The notes under the pieces: model-generated
What the model was told of the DNA's origin: nothing
The model's database searches: none
What the model saw: the letters and a program-made list of their open reading frames with translations, nothing else
Made by a program: the position numbers and the translations under genes
Shown: in pieces, positions 33,966 through 42,531 of the stretch
How the letters are laid out: each line of letters begins with the position of its first letter
Position numbering within the stretch: the first letter of the stretch is position 1
Source of the DNA: JADKIH01 sp031417555
GTDB taxonomy: Bacteria; Bacteroidota; Bacteroidia; AKYH767-A; 2013-40CM-41-45
Direction of reading: 5' to 3'
Length of the DNA stretch: 64,000 nucleotides
Assembly (NCBI GenBank): GCA_031417555.1
Contig: JANOVV010000070.1
Location: 1-64,000 of the forward strand

Positions 33966-35558
33966 TTAATGTAAGGTGTAAATTCCATCTGCAATTAATT
34001 TAAGATCTATTCGATAATCCGAATATAATTGAAATACTTGCGGAAATTCGGGTGAATTAAATTTTAGACGGATGACAATTCTTTCAACCGATAATAAACG
34101 TTGTTTCCTATCAGCATCAATTGGTATTTTTAATTCTGAACGTTGATTCCCGATAGCACGGAAATCTGCATCGTAAGGTGCTGCGAGAATTAAGTCGTTG
34201 ACAAACATTGAATCTGTAATCGATTGATTGCTGTCAATAAGAAATAATTGTAAATTAAAATTGAAAGGAAAGCCATTGTCGGCGATTAATGTTAAAGTTG
34301 TTGGACCGACCGGTTCAAAATTTGTTGCATTTGAAATAGTAAATGGAAGAGTGTCGGCGAGAACGAGTTGATTAGCAGCAAAACGCAGAGGCATACGGAA
34401 CTGAACATGAGTTTGAATGAGTTTGTCACGGAATACAAAATCATTTCCGCCTGAAATATTTCCCAAAGGATTTAGAGATAATTTAATATCGTATCCATAT
34501 TTGTCTGGAATATTTTCGATCAATTCTTTTATATTACTGTTAGAATTATCGAGATGAATGGAATATTTTGTTGGGACTAATGAATCCTGTAACTGAGAAT
34601 TAATGGAAGCCCGGTTTATATTTAAATAATTTTGAATAAATGACGGAGCAGTCAGATTTGAAGTATTTCCAGATGAAGAATTTAGCGAGTTGAAGTAGGA
34701 AATGTAAATTTGTTCATCAGTGCCAACGTAATTTATTATATCGAGATCTAACTTTACACTATCAAGTTTTAGTATACCGCTTTTAATAATTTTATCGAGG
34801 CCTAATATACTTTCATTAATTTCATTTGTTTCGGCCTGACCAAGATAACCTCGAACAAAATAAGGTTCGATATCGACCAAGGTAGTTTTTAAATTTACAA
34901 GAGTATCACTTGGACCAACCATGAATGCATATCCATTCGGATCAGATCGGGCTTCAACATTATAGGCAATTGAATTAAAAGAGTTTCCTGTTGGACCTTT
35001 TAAATCTAAATCATATCCTGAAAAATCATATTCATTGGTAAAATATTTAGGATTAGAATTTGAAGCAGAATCAACAGAAGCAGTTACCGTAAAAGGTATT
35101 CCGTTTTTCTTTGCCAATGGAATAGTATAAATAAAATTAATTTTTGAGTGAAGTGTATTTTTAATTTCGAGTCTGATTTTGCCGGATGAAATAATAGCTT
35201 GTTTCAATTGTGCACTTCCAACACCTAATTTTATATTATTATTATTTGAAAAGAAGGCTTGATTAGGTTGAATCGGGGCCGGAAAAGGCGGGAAAATGAC
35301 ATACGTTGCAATGGTAGTGTCAGTCACCTTGTAAATGGAGTCAATATTAAAATCAGAAAAAGTAGTATCGTAATTGACAATCATAGCTCCATCCGATAAT
35401 TTTTCGATGGAGGTGTCTGCCAGTAATTCATCAATTCCTAATGAAGCATGGACTAACGGCCCTAAAACTTCAATTTCCCATTGAGGATGAGTGCTTTCTT
35501 TTTTACACGTAGAAAGTGTTATTAAAATTACGACAGCAAAAATTAACCGAAGCGACAT
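33966..35558 (-). CDS. Large lipoprotein of unknown function
   Basis: The product is 530 residues starting MSLRLIFAVVILITLSTC, a short signal with a lipobox (TLSTC), so it is predicted to be an envelope lipoprotein. The body is rich in Ser, Thr, Asn and beta strands and has no recognised motif. Segments such as SIEKLSDGAMIVNYDT and IKIPIDADRKQRL-like stretches suggest beta-sandwich domains. The start at 35558 is chosen over an upstream Met since the hydrophobic core begins there. It is 3 nt before the barrel-like gene; the pair may form an envelope complex. Confidence 0.65.
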   Translation of the reverse strand: MSLRLIFAVVILITLSTCKKESTHPQWEIEVLGPLVHASLGIDELLADTSIEKLSDGAMIVNYDTTFSDFNIDSIYKVTDTTIATYVIFPPFPAPIQPNQAFFSNNNNIKLGVGSAQLKQAIISSGKIRLEIKNTLHSKINFIYTIPLAKKNGIPFTVTASVDSASNSNPKYFTNEYDFSGYDLDLKGPTGNSFNSIAYNVEARSDPNGYAFMVGPSDTLVNLKTTLVDIEPYFVRGYLGQAETNEINESILGLDKIIKSGILKLDSVKLDLDIINYVGTDEQIYISYFNSLNSSSGNTSNLTAPSFIQNYLNINRASINSQLQDSLVPTKYSIHLDNSNSNIKELIENIPDKYGYDIKLSLNPLGNISGGNDFVFRDKLIQTHVQFRMPLRFAANQLVLADTLPFTISNATNFEPVGPTTLTLIADNGFPFNFNLQLFLIDSNQSITDSMFVNDLILAAPYDADFRAIGNQRSELKIPIDADRKQRLLSVERIVIRLKFNSPEFPQVFQLYSDYRIDLKLIADGIYTLH

Positions 35559-35686
35559 GTACGGTAAAGATAGTGGAAAAATGTAATGGTAAAGATCTGT
35601 TTTTTGCATTGTTAGAATTACTACTAACAAGGGCCTACTGAAAACTTAATATTAATCTTTACGGATTTCATGCTTAGACTATAAAA

Positions 35687-36982
35687 TCAATATTTATATT
35701 TTTCTTTCCATAAACTTTTTAGAAAAGTCCTAAGTTCAATTTCCCTTGGATTATTTCCCGGCTGGTATAAAGTTTTACCTTTAATTTCATCAGGAAGGAA
35801 TTCTTGTCCGGCGAAATTTTGCTCATGTGAATGATCGTAATCATAATTTTTACCGTAACCGATTTCTTTCATTAGCCGGGTAGGTGCATTGCGGATATTT
35901 AATGGAACGGGCAGATCACCCGTTTTTTGTATTAATGATATTGCATCTTCTATGGCCATGTAACTGGCATTACTTTTTGGAGATGAAGACAGGTAAGTTA
36001 CAGCTTGTGACAAGATTATCCGGCATTCAGGATAACCAATTTTACTGCATGCATCAAAGCATGTATTGGCGATTACTAAAGCAGTTGGATTTGCATTTCC
36101 AATATCTTCAGAAGCAAAAATGACCATCCGGCGCGCAATAAATAAAGGATCTTCGCCGCCTAGTACCATTCTTCCAAGCCAATATACAGCGGCATTCGGA
36201 TCAGAGCCTCGCATTGATTTAATGAATGCACTGATGACATCATAATGCATTTCACCTCCTTTATCGTATAGTGCAATTTTTTCCTGAGCAATTTCCTGAA
36301 CAATTCCATTTGTAATGATGATTTCTTTGTCTCCGGGAAAATTATTTACTACAAGTTCAAATAAATTGAGAAGTTTTCTTGCATCGCCGCCGGAAAATCT
36401 CAAAAGGGCTTCATCTTCTTCAATAGTAATTTTTCTTTTTTTCAAAAAAACATCTTCACTTATTGCCTGATGTACTATTTTTAATAAATCTTCTTTGGAA
36501 AGTTCTTTTAAAACATACACCTGGCAACGGGAAAGGAGGGGAGAGATTACTTCGAAGGATGGATTTTCTGTTGTTGCTCCGATAAGAGTAATAATTCCTT
36601 TTTCGACAGCACCTAACAATGAATCTTGTTGTGATTTACTAAACCGGTGAATTTCATCGATGAATAAGACCGGGCTACCGGGGACTTCTTTTAATTCGCC
36701 TGCATAACGTTGAGCTTTTTCAATAATATCACGAACGTCTTTAACTCCGGAACTGATGGCACTCAAAATATAAAATGGCCGATGCAATTCAGAAGCTATG
36801 ATTCCGGCCAGCGTTGTTTTTCCGACACCGGGTGGTCCCCAAAAGATTATGGACGGAATAGTATTGCTTTCAATAGAACGCCGAAGAATAGCTCCCGGGC
36901 CGGCAAGATGTTCCTGTCCGATATAATGAAAAAGATCCCGAGGCCGCATTCTCTCAGCGAGAGGAATTGTAGAAAATGACAT
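35687..36982 (-). CDS. rarA: RarA (MgsA), replication-associated recombination AAA+ ATPase
   Basis: RarA acts at stalled replication forks. The Walker A motif is FWGPPGVGKTTLA (48-60), Walker B is VLFIDEIHRFSKSQQD, sensor 1 is LIGATTENPSFEV and the C-terminal tetramerisation part includes GSDPNAAVYWLGRM and FASEDIGNANP. The product is 431 residues from MSFSTIPLAERMRP. A longer reading from 37018 would add MIPDTFFTIFVT, encoded by heptad-repeat DNA, so it is not accepted. Confidence 0.94.
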   Translation of the reverse strand: MSFSTIPLAERMRPRDLFHYIGQEHLAGPGAILRRSIESNTIPSIIFWGPPGVGKTTLAGIIASELHRPFYILSAISSGVKDVRDIIEKAQRYAGELKEVPGSPVLFIDEIHRFSKSQQDSLLGAVEKGIITLIGATTENPSFEVISPLLSRCQVYVLKELSKEDLLKIVHQAISEDVFLKKRKITIEEDEALLRFSGGDARKLLNLFELVVNNFPGDKEIIITNGIVQEIAQEKIALYDKGGEMHYDVISAFIKSMRGSDPNAAVYWLGRMVLGGEDPLFIARRMVIFASEDIGNANPTALVIANTCFDACSKIGYPECRIILSQAVTYLSSSPKSNASYMAIEDAISLIQKTGDLPVPLNIRNAPTRLMKEIGYGKNYDYDHSHEQNFAGQEFLPDEIKGKTLYQPGNNPREIELRTFLKSLWKEKYKY

Positions 36983-37004
36983 TGTTACGAAGATAGTAAA
37001 AAAA

Positions 37005-37032
37005 GTATCAGGTATCATGTATCAAGTATCAT
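37005..37032. repeat. Heptad array upstream of rarA (4 units)
   Basis: The units are GTATCAG, GTATCAT, GTATCAA, GTATCAT. On the rarA sense strand they read ATGATAC, TTGATAC, ATGATAC, CTGATAC toward the gene. It is an inverted counterpart of the array at 37118-37145, with about 85 nt between. Confidence 0.9.
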
Positions 37033-37089
37033 AATACCCTGCTTTCAAATTGTCAAATGAATCCAATTTACTAAAAAACTAAATTATCT

Positions 37090-37152
37090 CAATACCCAAT
37101 ACCCAATAACCAATTCATGATACATGATACTTGATACATGATACATAATACA
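37090..37152. repeat. Mixed heptad array upstream of the 37216 gene (9 units)
   Basis: CAATACC twice, CAATAAC, CAATTCA, then TGATACA, TGATACT, TGATACA, TGATACA, TAATACA run in uninterrupted 7-bp phase. Both flavours of the family are joined in a single array, which shows they are one repeat type. Confidence 0.9.
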
Positions 37153-37215
37153 AAACCACCCCCTCCCCATTTTTATATCCGATTTTTATTTACTTTAGTT
37201 GAAAATTTTAAAACT

Positions 37216-37419
37216 ATGGAAGAAAATACTGATACAAAAAATGTGCTTTTACAATCGGATGAGATTTTAAAAAAACTTATTCATGTTACCGGTAAAAAAC
37301 TTGTCAGTCTTGAAAAGTTAACTCCAAACGATGTTCAAACAAGAGTAAGATTTAAAGAGATGGAAAGAAATGCTATCAGTATGCAAAAGCATATCAATGA
37401 TATTTTAGAAACGATGTGA
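37216..37419 (+). CDS. Small helical protein, unknown function
   Basis: This 67-residue protein starts MEENTDTKNVLLQSDEILKK. It is predicted mainly helical and charged, without membrane segment or signal. The start at 37216 is chosen because upstream in-frame sequence (IHNTKPPPPHF) comes from the repeat and its border. A TACTTTAG about 20 nt upstream may be a -7 box. It is divergent from rarA and convergent with the YpfJ-type protease gene. No known family was recognised. Confidence 0.55.
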   Translation: MEENTDTKNVLLQSDEILKKLIHVTGKKLVSLEKLTPNDVQTRVRFKEMERNAISMQKHINDILETM

Positions 37420-37435
37420 GGATTTATTTCTAAAC

Positions 37436-38290
37436 TTAGTTTACCAATTCTTTTTCAAAAGTATTTCCATGTTCTAAATCGCCATATTGATATCCTTTTT
37501 CAAACCATTCTTGTCGTTGTGCTGATGTACCATGAGTAAAAGCATCGGGAACAATGTAACCTTGGGTTTGTTTCTGGATATTATCATCGCCAACAGCACT
37601 GGCAGCAGTTAGAGCTTCGTCAATATCACCATCTTCAATAATGTGATTTTTTTTATCTGCATAATGAGCCCAGACACCGGCGAAATAATCTGCTTGTAAT
37701 TCAAGGCGAATGGAATATTTGTTATATTCTTTTTCATCAACCTGCTGTCGTATTCTATTCATTTTATCGCTGGTTCCGAGTAAATATTGGACGTGGTGTC
37801 CAACTTCATGAGCAATTACATAAGCCATTGCGAAATCTCCCGATGCATGAAAACGGTTTCGGAGTTCTTCATAAAAAGAGAGGTCGATATATAATTTCTG
37901 ATCGGCCGGACAATAAAAAGGACCGGAAGAAGCACCTGCGACACCACATGCAGATTCGACGCGGTCGCGAAATAAAACGAGAGATGGTTTTGAATACTCT
38001 TTAAAATGTTGTTTGAAAACATCTGTCCATACATCTTCAGTCTCAGCTAAAACTACGGAGACAAATTGAGCCATCGTATCTTCAGCTGCTTGTTCAGATT
38101 CTGAGAGTTGTCTTCCCTGTGACTGAGGTTGTGTTAACTGTGGGGGTAATTGACTAGGATCGCCTCCTAAAAATACAGTCAACAGATAAATTACAATTCC
38201 GACAACGCCTCCGCCGGTTACCAGCCCGCCGGTAGATAAACCACGTCGATCTTCAACATTGGAACTTTCTTTTCTTCCGCGCCAGAGCAT
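37436..38290 (-). CDS. YpfJ-type neutral zinc metallopeptidase
   Basis: This is a member of the putative neutral zinc metallopeptidase family (YpfJ). It is 284 residues with the N-terminal MLWRGRKESSNVEDRRG, one membrane span (GGGVVGIVIYLLTVFLGG, about 26-43) and a periplasmic catalytic domain. The zinc motif HEVGHH starts at H161, with E in LELQADYFAG as probable third ligand. Also typical are SGPFYCPADQKLYIDL and THGTSAQRQEWFEKGY. The natural substrate is unknown. It is convergent with the 37216 gene, 16 nt away. Confidence 0.88.
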   Translation of the reverse strand: MLWRGRKESSNVEDRRGLSTGGLVTGGGVVGIVIYLLTVFLGGDPSQLPPQLTQPQSQGRQLSESEQAAEDTMAQFVSVVLAETEDVWTDVFKQHFKEYSKPSLVLFRDRVESACGVAGASSGPFYCPADQKLYIDLSFYEELRNRFHASGDFAMAYVIAHEVGHHVQYLLGTSDKMNRIRQQVDEKEYNKYSIRLELQADYFAGVWAHYADKKNHIIEDGDIDEALTAASAVGDDNIQKQTQGYIVPDAFTHGTSAQRQEWFEKGYQYGDLEHGNTFEKELVN

Positions 38291-38370
38291 AGTTTTTTTT
38301 TATTTATGCAAGTTTACTAAAATCGTTTTATATTCTGTAATAATTGACTAATTAACGAAATAAAATCGAA

Positions 38371-39363
38371 TCATCTGGCAATAATTGTATCATAATAAAG
38401 AGCATATCCACCCCAAATACCTAAACCTCCTTCGATATTACTTGATAATGGCGCCGGAGAACCAAAAGGATTACCATTATTTTGAACCTGGGTTTCTTCT
38501 GTACGCCAGAATTCAAAATGAGCTCTATCGATAGAACAAAACTTTAAAACAATAGTATCACCTCGTTTGAAATAAAATCCTTCTTCATTAGAATCATCTT
38601 CTTTTGAAGAAAATTGAAAACGACCTCTCGGAAAACTTAAATCAAAACTTTTGGTATTAATAAATTTATCTTCGAAAACAGATCCGGGTGCAGGTATAAA
38701 TGTTGAATCTTTTATTTTGCCTTTCTCAGTTCCATAAGTATACTGATTGATTCTTTGGGCGTACCAGCGATAACAATTACCTAATGTATCGGGATCTGTT
38801 AAATGGGCCCATGCGAATCCTAATGAGTCACGATTTCCATTCGGTTTCCACCATACGCTGTCAAGTGTTACGGATTGAGGAATAGAAGTAAAAGCATGAA
38901 TAGTTTTGCCTTCGGCTAAAACAGTAAGCTTGTATTTTTTTCCCTCAACTCCCCTGATTTTATTGCCTATGTAAATTCCATAAAGCGGACTTAGCTGAAT
39001 CAAAGTATCAACATCAGTACCGTCTTCAACGATTACTGTAGCACCGGTTATTGAATTTGTTAGAATTTGATTTGTATTAATTTCACCGAAGAAAGGAAGC
39101 GTATGTGATAAAAGTACTATCGCTACATCATTTGTTTCTATTTTACCTTCAACAACTATTTCTTCACTGGCTACAGGAACTTCAACAGTTACATTTTTTT
39201 CACAAGAGGTGACAAAAAGAATAGTTGGAATAATAATCAAATATTTTTTTCTACCGGAATAAATTTTATTTAAAATTGCAGCCTTCGGAAATAATAATTT
39301 GATTACATCCTGAAAAAAGATTAGCAATAAATTAAAAGTATTTGAAATAATTTTTAAAAGCAT
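38371..39363 (-). CDS. DUF4249 lipoprotein, partner of the TonB receptor
   Basis: This 330-residue protein belongs to the DUF4249 type of Bacteroidota lipoproteins usually encoded next to TonB-dependent receptors. It has the segment EEIVVEGKIETNDVAIVLLSHTLP, an early beta-domain and the late EGGLGIWGGYALYYDTI. A lipobox (ILFVTSC) lies near residue 54, unusually far from the first Met. The true start may be one of several non-ATG codons nearer to the signal, but the given ATG is only 2 nt from the receptor stop. It may bind the ligand at the cell surface. Confidence 0.78.
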   Translation of the reverse strand: MLLKIISNTFNLLLIFFQDVIKLLFPKAAILNKIYSGRKKYLIIIPTILFVTSCEKNVTVEVPVASEEIVVEGKIETNDVAIVLLSHTLPFFGEINTNQILTNSITGATVIVEDGTDVDTLIQLSPLYGIYIGNKIRGVEGKKYKLTVLAEGKTIHAFTSIPQSVTLDSVWWKPNGNRDSLGFAWAHLTDPDTLGNCYRWYAQRINQYTYGTEKGKIKDSTFIPAPGSVFEDKFINTKSFDLSFPRGRFQFSSKEDDSNEEGFYFKRGDTIVLKFCSIDRAHFEFWRTEETQVQNNGNPFGSPAPLSSNIEGGLGIWGGYALYYDTIIAR

Positions 39364-39365
39364 GA

Positions 39366-41729
39366 TTAGAATTTGAAATTGTAAGTTACACTGGGGATTA
39401 GAGGGAATAGTGAAATCTGTTTTGCTTTTATAGTAATCTTATCAGCCGAATAAGTTTTATCAAAATATATAATATATGGATTGTATCGATTATATACATT
39501 GAATATGGCAAAATTCCAGCTGCTCTCGTACCTCTTATGAGGTTTTCCTTTCAGCGTTGCACTAACATCCATACGATGATAGGGAGCCAGGCGGTAATTA
39601 TTTCTTTGTCCGCCATAGTCTTCTAAAATATCACCGTTTGATAAAACAAAAACTCTTTCAGGGAATGTATTTAGATTTCCTGTAGCATATACCCATGTAG
39701 CTCCAAGTGTCCATCTCTTGCTGATGTCGTAACTGAGAACAACTGAAACATCATGCCTGCGGTCATATTTTGGAAAAAAAACTTTTCCATTGTTTAAATC
39801 CGGAAATTTACGTTTCGTCCAGGCTAAGGTATAGCCGATCCATCCATTGAATTTTCCTTTATTTTTTTTCAGAAAAAATTCAGCACCATAACTCCATCCT
39901 TTTCCTGAAACAAAATAGTTGTCGAGATTGCTGTTAACAGTATTTTCGGGTAAAAAACCTTCTTCATATTCTATTTGATTTTGCATAGACTTATAATACA
40001 ATTCAACTGAAGATTCGTAGGTATTATTTTTCAAATTTCTGAAATATCCAAGGGCATATTGAACACTCGATTGCGGTTTTACCTTGTCACTGCTTGGTAT
40101 CCATGTGTCTGTCGGTAATGAGATGCTTGATAAAGATGCAAGATGTATGTATTGATAATTTTGAGAGACTGATGCTTTCAATGATGAAAGATGATTGATT
40201 GAGTATCGTAAAGCGAAGCGTGGTTCTGCATGTGTATAGGTTTTAACATTTTGTCCTTGAGAATAATGCAGCGTATCTGTTGCTTGGCCAGTAATTGGAT
40301 CATTAATATAACGCTCAAAGGGACCTACTTGTTGAAAGAGGGTGAATCGCAAACCGGCATTGACCAGCCATTTGTCATTAATCTCATATTCATCATTAAT
40401 ATAAACCGCTGCATCATGTGCATACTGCCTGAGGATTTTCCCTATATCAAAAGAGACTTCTCCGGCTTTAGCTGTTGCATTGCTCGGAACGAAGACATGA
40501 AAAATATATTGACCTCCAAATTTAACTGTGTGATTCACATTTGGAAGCCATGTGAAATCTTCTTTTAAATTATAATCCGTTATTCCGGAGAATAATTTAA
40601 AACTGAAATCATTTTGTCCTCCTTCAAATTCAAATTTGTAATTTGTGTATATTAAAGAAGTATTCAGAAAAAGTCTGTCATTAAAAAGATGATTCCAGCG
40701 TGCAGTAGCAGTAGCATTACCCCATGGAACTTTAACAAAAAATTCCGAATCCGGGCTTTTGAAATTAAAAACATCACGGCCAAAATAACCACTGAGGAAT
40801 ACACGGTCCTTATTGCTTAGCCTGTAATTGACTTTAGCATTAAGATCATAAAAGAAATATTTATTACCGCTTATCGATGAGCTTTCTTTAACAAATGGTT
40901 TTCCGAAAAACAGATCAATAAAAGTTCTTCTTGCAGAAATAATGAAAGAACCTGTATCTTTTTTAATGGGCCCTTCGATAGTAAATCTTGATGAAACGAA
41001 ACCAATGCCACCTTGCATTCCCACACGTTTATTATTACCTTCTTTCATTTGGATATCAAGAACAGAAGATAATCGCCCTCCATAATTGGCAGGCATATTT
41101 CCTTTGGTAAGGGTCACATTTTGGATGGCGTCTGAGTTAAATACAGAAAAGAAGCCGAAGAGATGTGATGCATTATAAACATTGGCTTCATCAAGAAGAA
41201 TCAGATTCTGATCTGGTCCGCCACCTCTGACATAAAACCCGCTATTACCTTCACCGGCAGAAGAAACTCCCGGGAGGAGCTGTATGGATTTCAAAATATC
41301 TACTTCTCCTAAAAAAGCAGGTAATGTTTTAATTTTTTCAATGTCAAGTGTCTGACGACCCATTTCAGAGCTTTGAACATTTCTATCTTCTTTTTCTGCA
41401 GTGATATTCACCTCTTTTGTCTCAATAGCATTGCTTTTTAAATTTACATTTAACCTGATATTTTTATTAAGTTTCACAGGAAACTCTTGTAATTGAAAGC
41501 CAATAAATGAAAATACAAGCGTGAAAGATGTATCAGGAACGGTTAAGGAATAAAAACCATATTGATTGGTAGTAGTTCCTTTTAAATTTTCTTTTATATA
41601 TACATTTGTACCAAGGAGAGATTCTCCGGTTGCTTCTTCTTTTACATAACCACTGATCGTATACTGCTGGCTAAAAGAAAATAGCGGAAAAATGATAAAA
41701 CAGAAAACAAATCGAAAAGTAACATTCAT
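39366..41729 (-). CDS. TonB-dependent outer-membrane receptor
   Basis: This 787-residue outer-membrane transporter has a signal peptide, an N-terminal carboxypeptidase-regulatory-like domain (YTISGYVKEEATGESLLGTN, about 25-105) and a plug domain (LGEVDILKSIQLLPGVSSAG, then FYVRGGGPDQNLILLDEANV). A 22-strand type barrel follows and ends YNFKF with an aromatic residue. It lies 2 nt before the DUF4249 gene. The pair imports an unidentified substrate using TonB energy. No SusD-like partner is present, so it differs from polysaccharide-utilisation loci. Confidence 0.92.
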   Translation of the reverse strand: MNVTFRFVFCFIIFPLFSFSQQYTISGYVKEEATGESLLGTNVYIKENLKGTTTNQYGFYSLTVPDTSFTLVFSFIGFQLQEFPVKLNKNIRLNVNLKSNAIETKEVNITAEKEDRNVQSSEMGRQTLDIEKIKTLPAFLGEVDILKSIQLLPGVSSAGEGNSGFYVRGGGPDQNLILLDEANVYNASHLFGFFSVFNSDAIQNVTLTKGNMPANYGGRLSSVLDIQMKEGNNKRVGMQGGIGFVSSRFTIEGPIKKDTGSFIISARRTFIDLFFGKPFVKESSSISGNKYFFYDLNAKVNYRLSNKDRVFLSGYFGRDVFNFKSPDSEFFVKVPWGNATATARWNHLFNDRLFLNTSLIYTNYKFEFEGGQNDFSFKLFSGITDYNLKEDFTWLPNVNHTVKFGGQYIFHVFVPSNATAKAGEVSFDIGKILRQYAHDAAVYINDEYEINDKWLVNAGLRFTLFQQVGPFERYINDPITGQATDTLHYSQGQNVKTYTHAEPRFALRYSINHLSSLKASVSQNYQYIHLASLSSISLPTDTWIPSSDKVKPQSSVQYALGYFRNLKNNTYESSVELYYKSMQNQIEYEEGFLPENTVNSNLDNYFVSGKGWSYGAEFFLKKNKGKFNGWIGYTLAWTKRKFPDLNNGKVFFPKYDRRHDVSVVLSYDISKRWTLGATWVYATGNLNTFPERVFVLSNGDILEDYGGQRNNYRLAPYHRMDVSATLKGKPHKRYESSWNFAIFNVYNRYNPYIIYFDKTYSADKITIKAKQISLFPLIPSVTYNFKF

Positions 41730-41880
41730 AAAGTTTTTTATAAAGGGTTGGCAAAAGTATCAATAAGTTTTGTTGGACAGAAAATATTTTATTTGTTTAA
41801 TTATAAAAAGTCTAATAATATTTGAGATATTTTAACGTTACTGATTTTTTAATATTCTCTTAACATTTATTAAATAAAAA

Positions 41881-41916
41881 GAATAAAAAAAACGTTCCTT
41901 CGAAAAGGAACGTTTT
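41881..41916 (-). terminator. Rho-independent terminator of rnpB
   Basis: A perfect 12-bp stem AAAACGTTCCTT/AAGGAACGTTTT (41889-41900 and 41905-41916) with a 4-nt loop is followed on the minus strand by a run of Ts. It lies directly after the 3' end of the RNase P RNA. Its own T-rich side faces the TonB receptor gene downstream. Confidence 0.9.
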
Positions 41917-41921
41917 AATTT

Positions 41922-42301
41922 TTACTGTCCGGTAAGCCGGGTTCTGTTACCGCCAATTGGCAGAAGCCTGTCATTTATCTGGGATAGCATTCACATGCCA
42001 CCTCAATCAACCTACCCGTCATGGTTTCTGTAAAGAATCGGACGCGTAGCCCTTGACCATGACTTATTTGGTTTTTCAACTCCTGAGGTTTACCCGCAGC
42101 CGGCATTGCTGCCGACAGCCGTGAGCTCTTACCTCACGTTTTCACCTTTTCCGAATTTCAATAGAAAAACGGTAGTTTTTTTCTGTGGCCCTTTCTGTTA
42201 TTAGTCCTTTGACCAATACCTTCCTGTTAGGAAGCAGGATACGCTTTGTTGCCCGGACTTTCCTCCCCTTGTCTTACAAAGAGGCGACAGGATGGACAGC
42301 A
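41922..42301 (-). ncRNA. rnpB: RNase P RNA
   Basis: This is the catalytic RNA that trims tRNA 5' ends. On the minus strand it shows GAGGAAAGTCCGGGC (42265-42251), the universal P4-region signature, and ACAGAACCCGGCTTA (41947-41933), the 3' conserved block. The ends pair as P1: GCTGTCC at 42300-42294 with GGACAGT at 41930-41924. About 380 nt is the normal size. A perfect terminator follows, and the octamer TATCTTTA lies immediately before the 5' end. Confidence 0.95.
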
Positions 42302-42303
42302 TG

Positions 42304-42311
42304 TAAAGATA
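42304..42311 (-). promoter_or_regulatory. Putative -7 box of rnpB
   Basis: TATCTTTA on the minus strand ends 3-5 nt before the P1 helix that defines the RNA 5' end. Because that end is fixed by structure, this match supports TATCTTTA as a working -7 element in this genome, as suspected for recF and the gene at 42532. Confidence 0.55.
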
Positions 42312-42452
42312 CATAATTGAATTTGTAAATTCGTTGAATACTTGTTTCGTTAATTCGTTAATTTGCAAAACGCTACTATCAGACTTTTTATAATAAGAAC
42401 CTGAATTTTAATTCCCAAAATTATCTACACCAACCCTTTTTTTGCTTTTTAC

Positions 42453-42501
42453 CTGATACCCAATACCCGAATCTTGATACTTGATTCTTGATACCTGATT
42501 C
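42453..42501. repeat. Heptad array upstream of the VWA-like gene (7 units)
   Basis: The units are CTGATAC, CCAATAC, CCGAATC, TTGATAC, TTGATTC, TTGATAC, CTGATTC, reading toward the gene at 42532. It lies between rnpB (minus) and that gene. Confidence 0.9.
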
Positions 42502-42515
42502 TAAAATAAGTCTAC

Positions 42516-42523
42516 TATCTTTA
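42516..42523 (+). promoter_or_regulatory. Putative -7 box of the VWA-like gene
   Basis: TATCTTTA, in the context TATCTTTACGC shared with recF, lies 8 nt before the ATG. No -33 element is visible at the usual distance; the heptad array lies immediately upstream. Confidence 0.5.
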
Positions 42524-42531
42524 CGCTCTTT

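Noticed and set aside
36983..37018. N-terminal extension of RarA (MIPDTFFTIFVT)
   Set aside because: It is encoded by the heptad array and its border; the family starts at MSFSTIPLAERMRP.
37138..37215. Upstream start for the 67-residue protein
   Set aside because: The extension IHNTKPPPP is derived from repeat DNA and lacks a promoter at the right place; Met at 37216 is more plausible.
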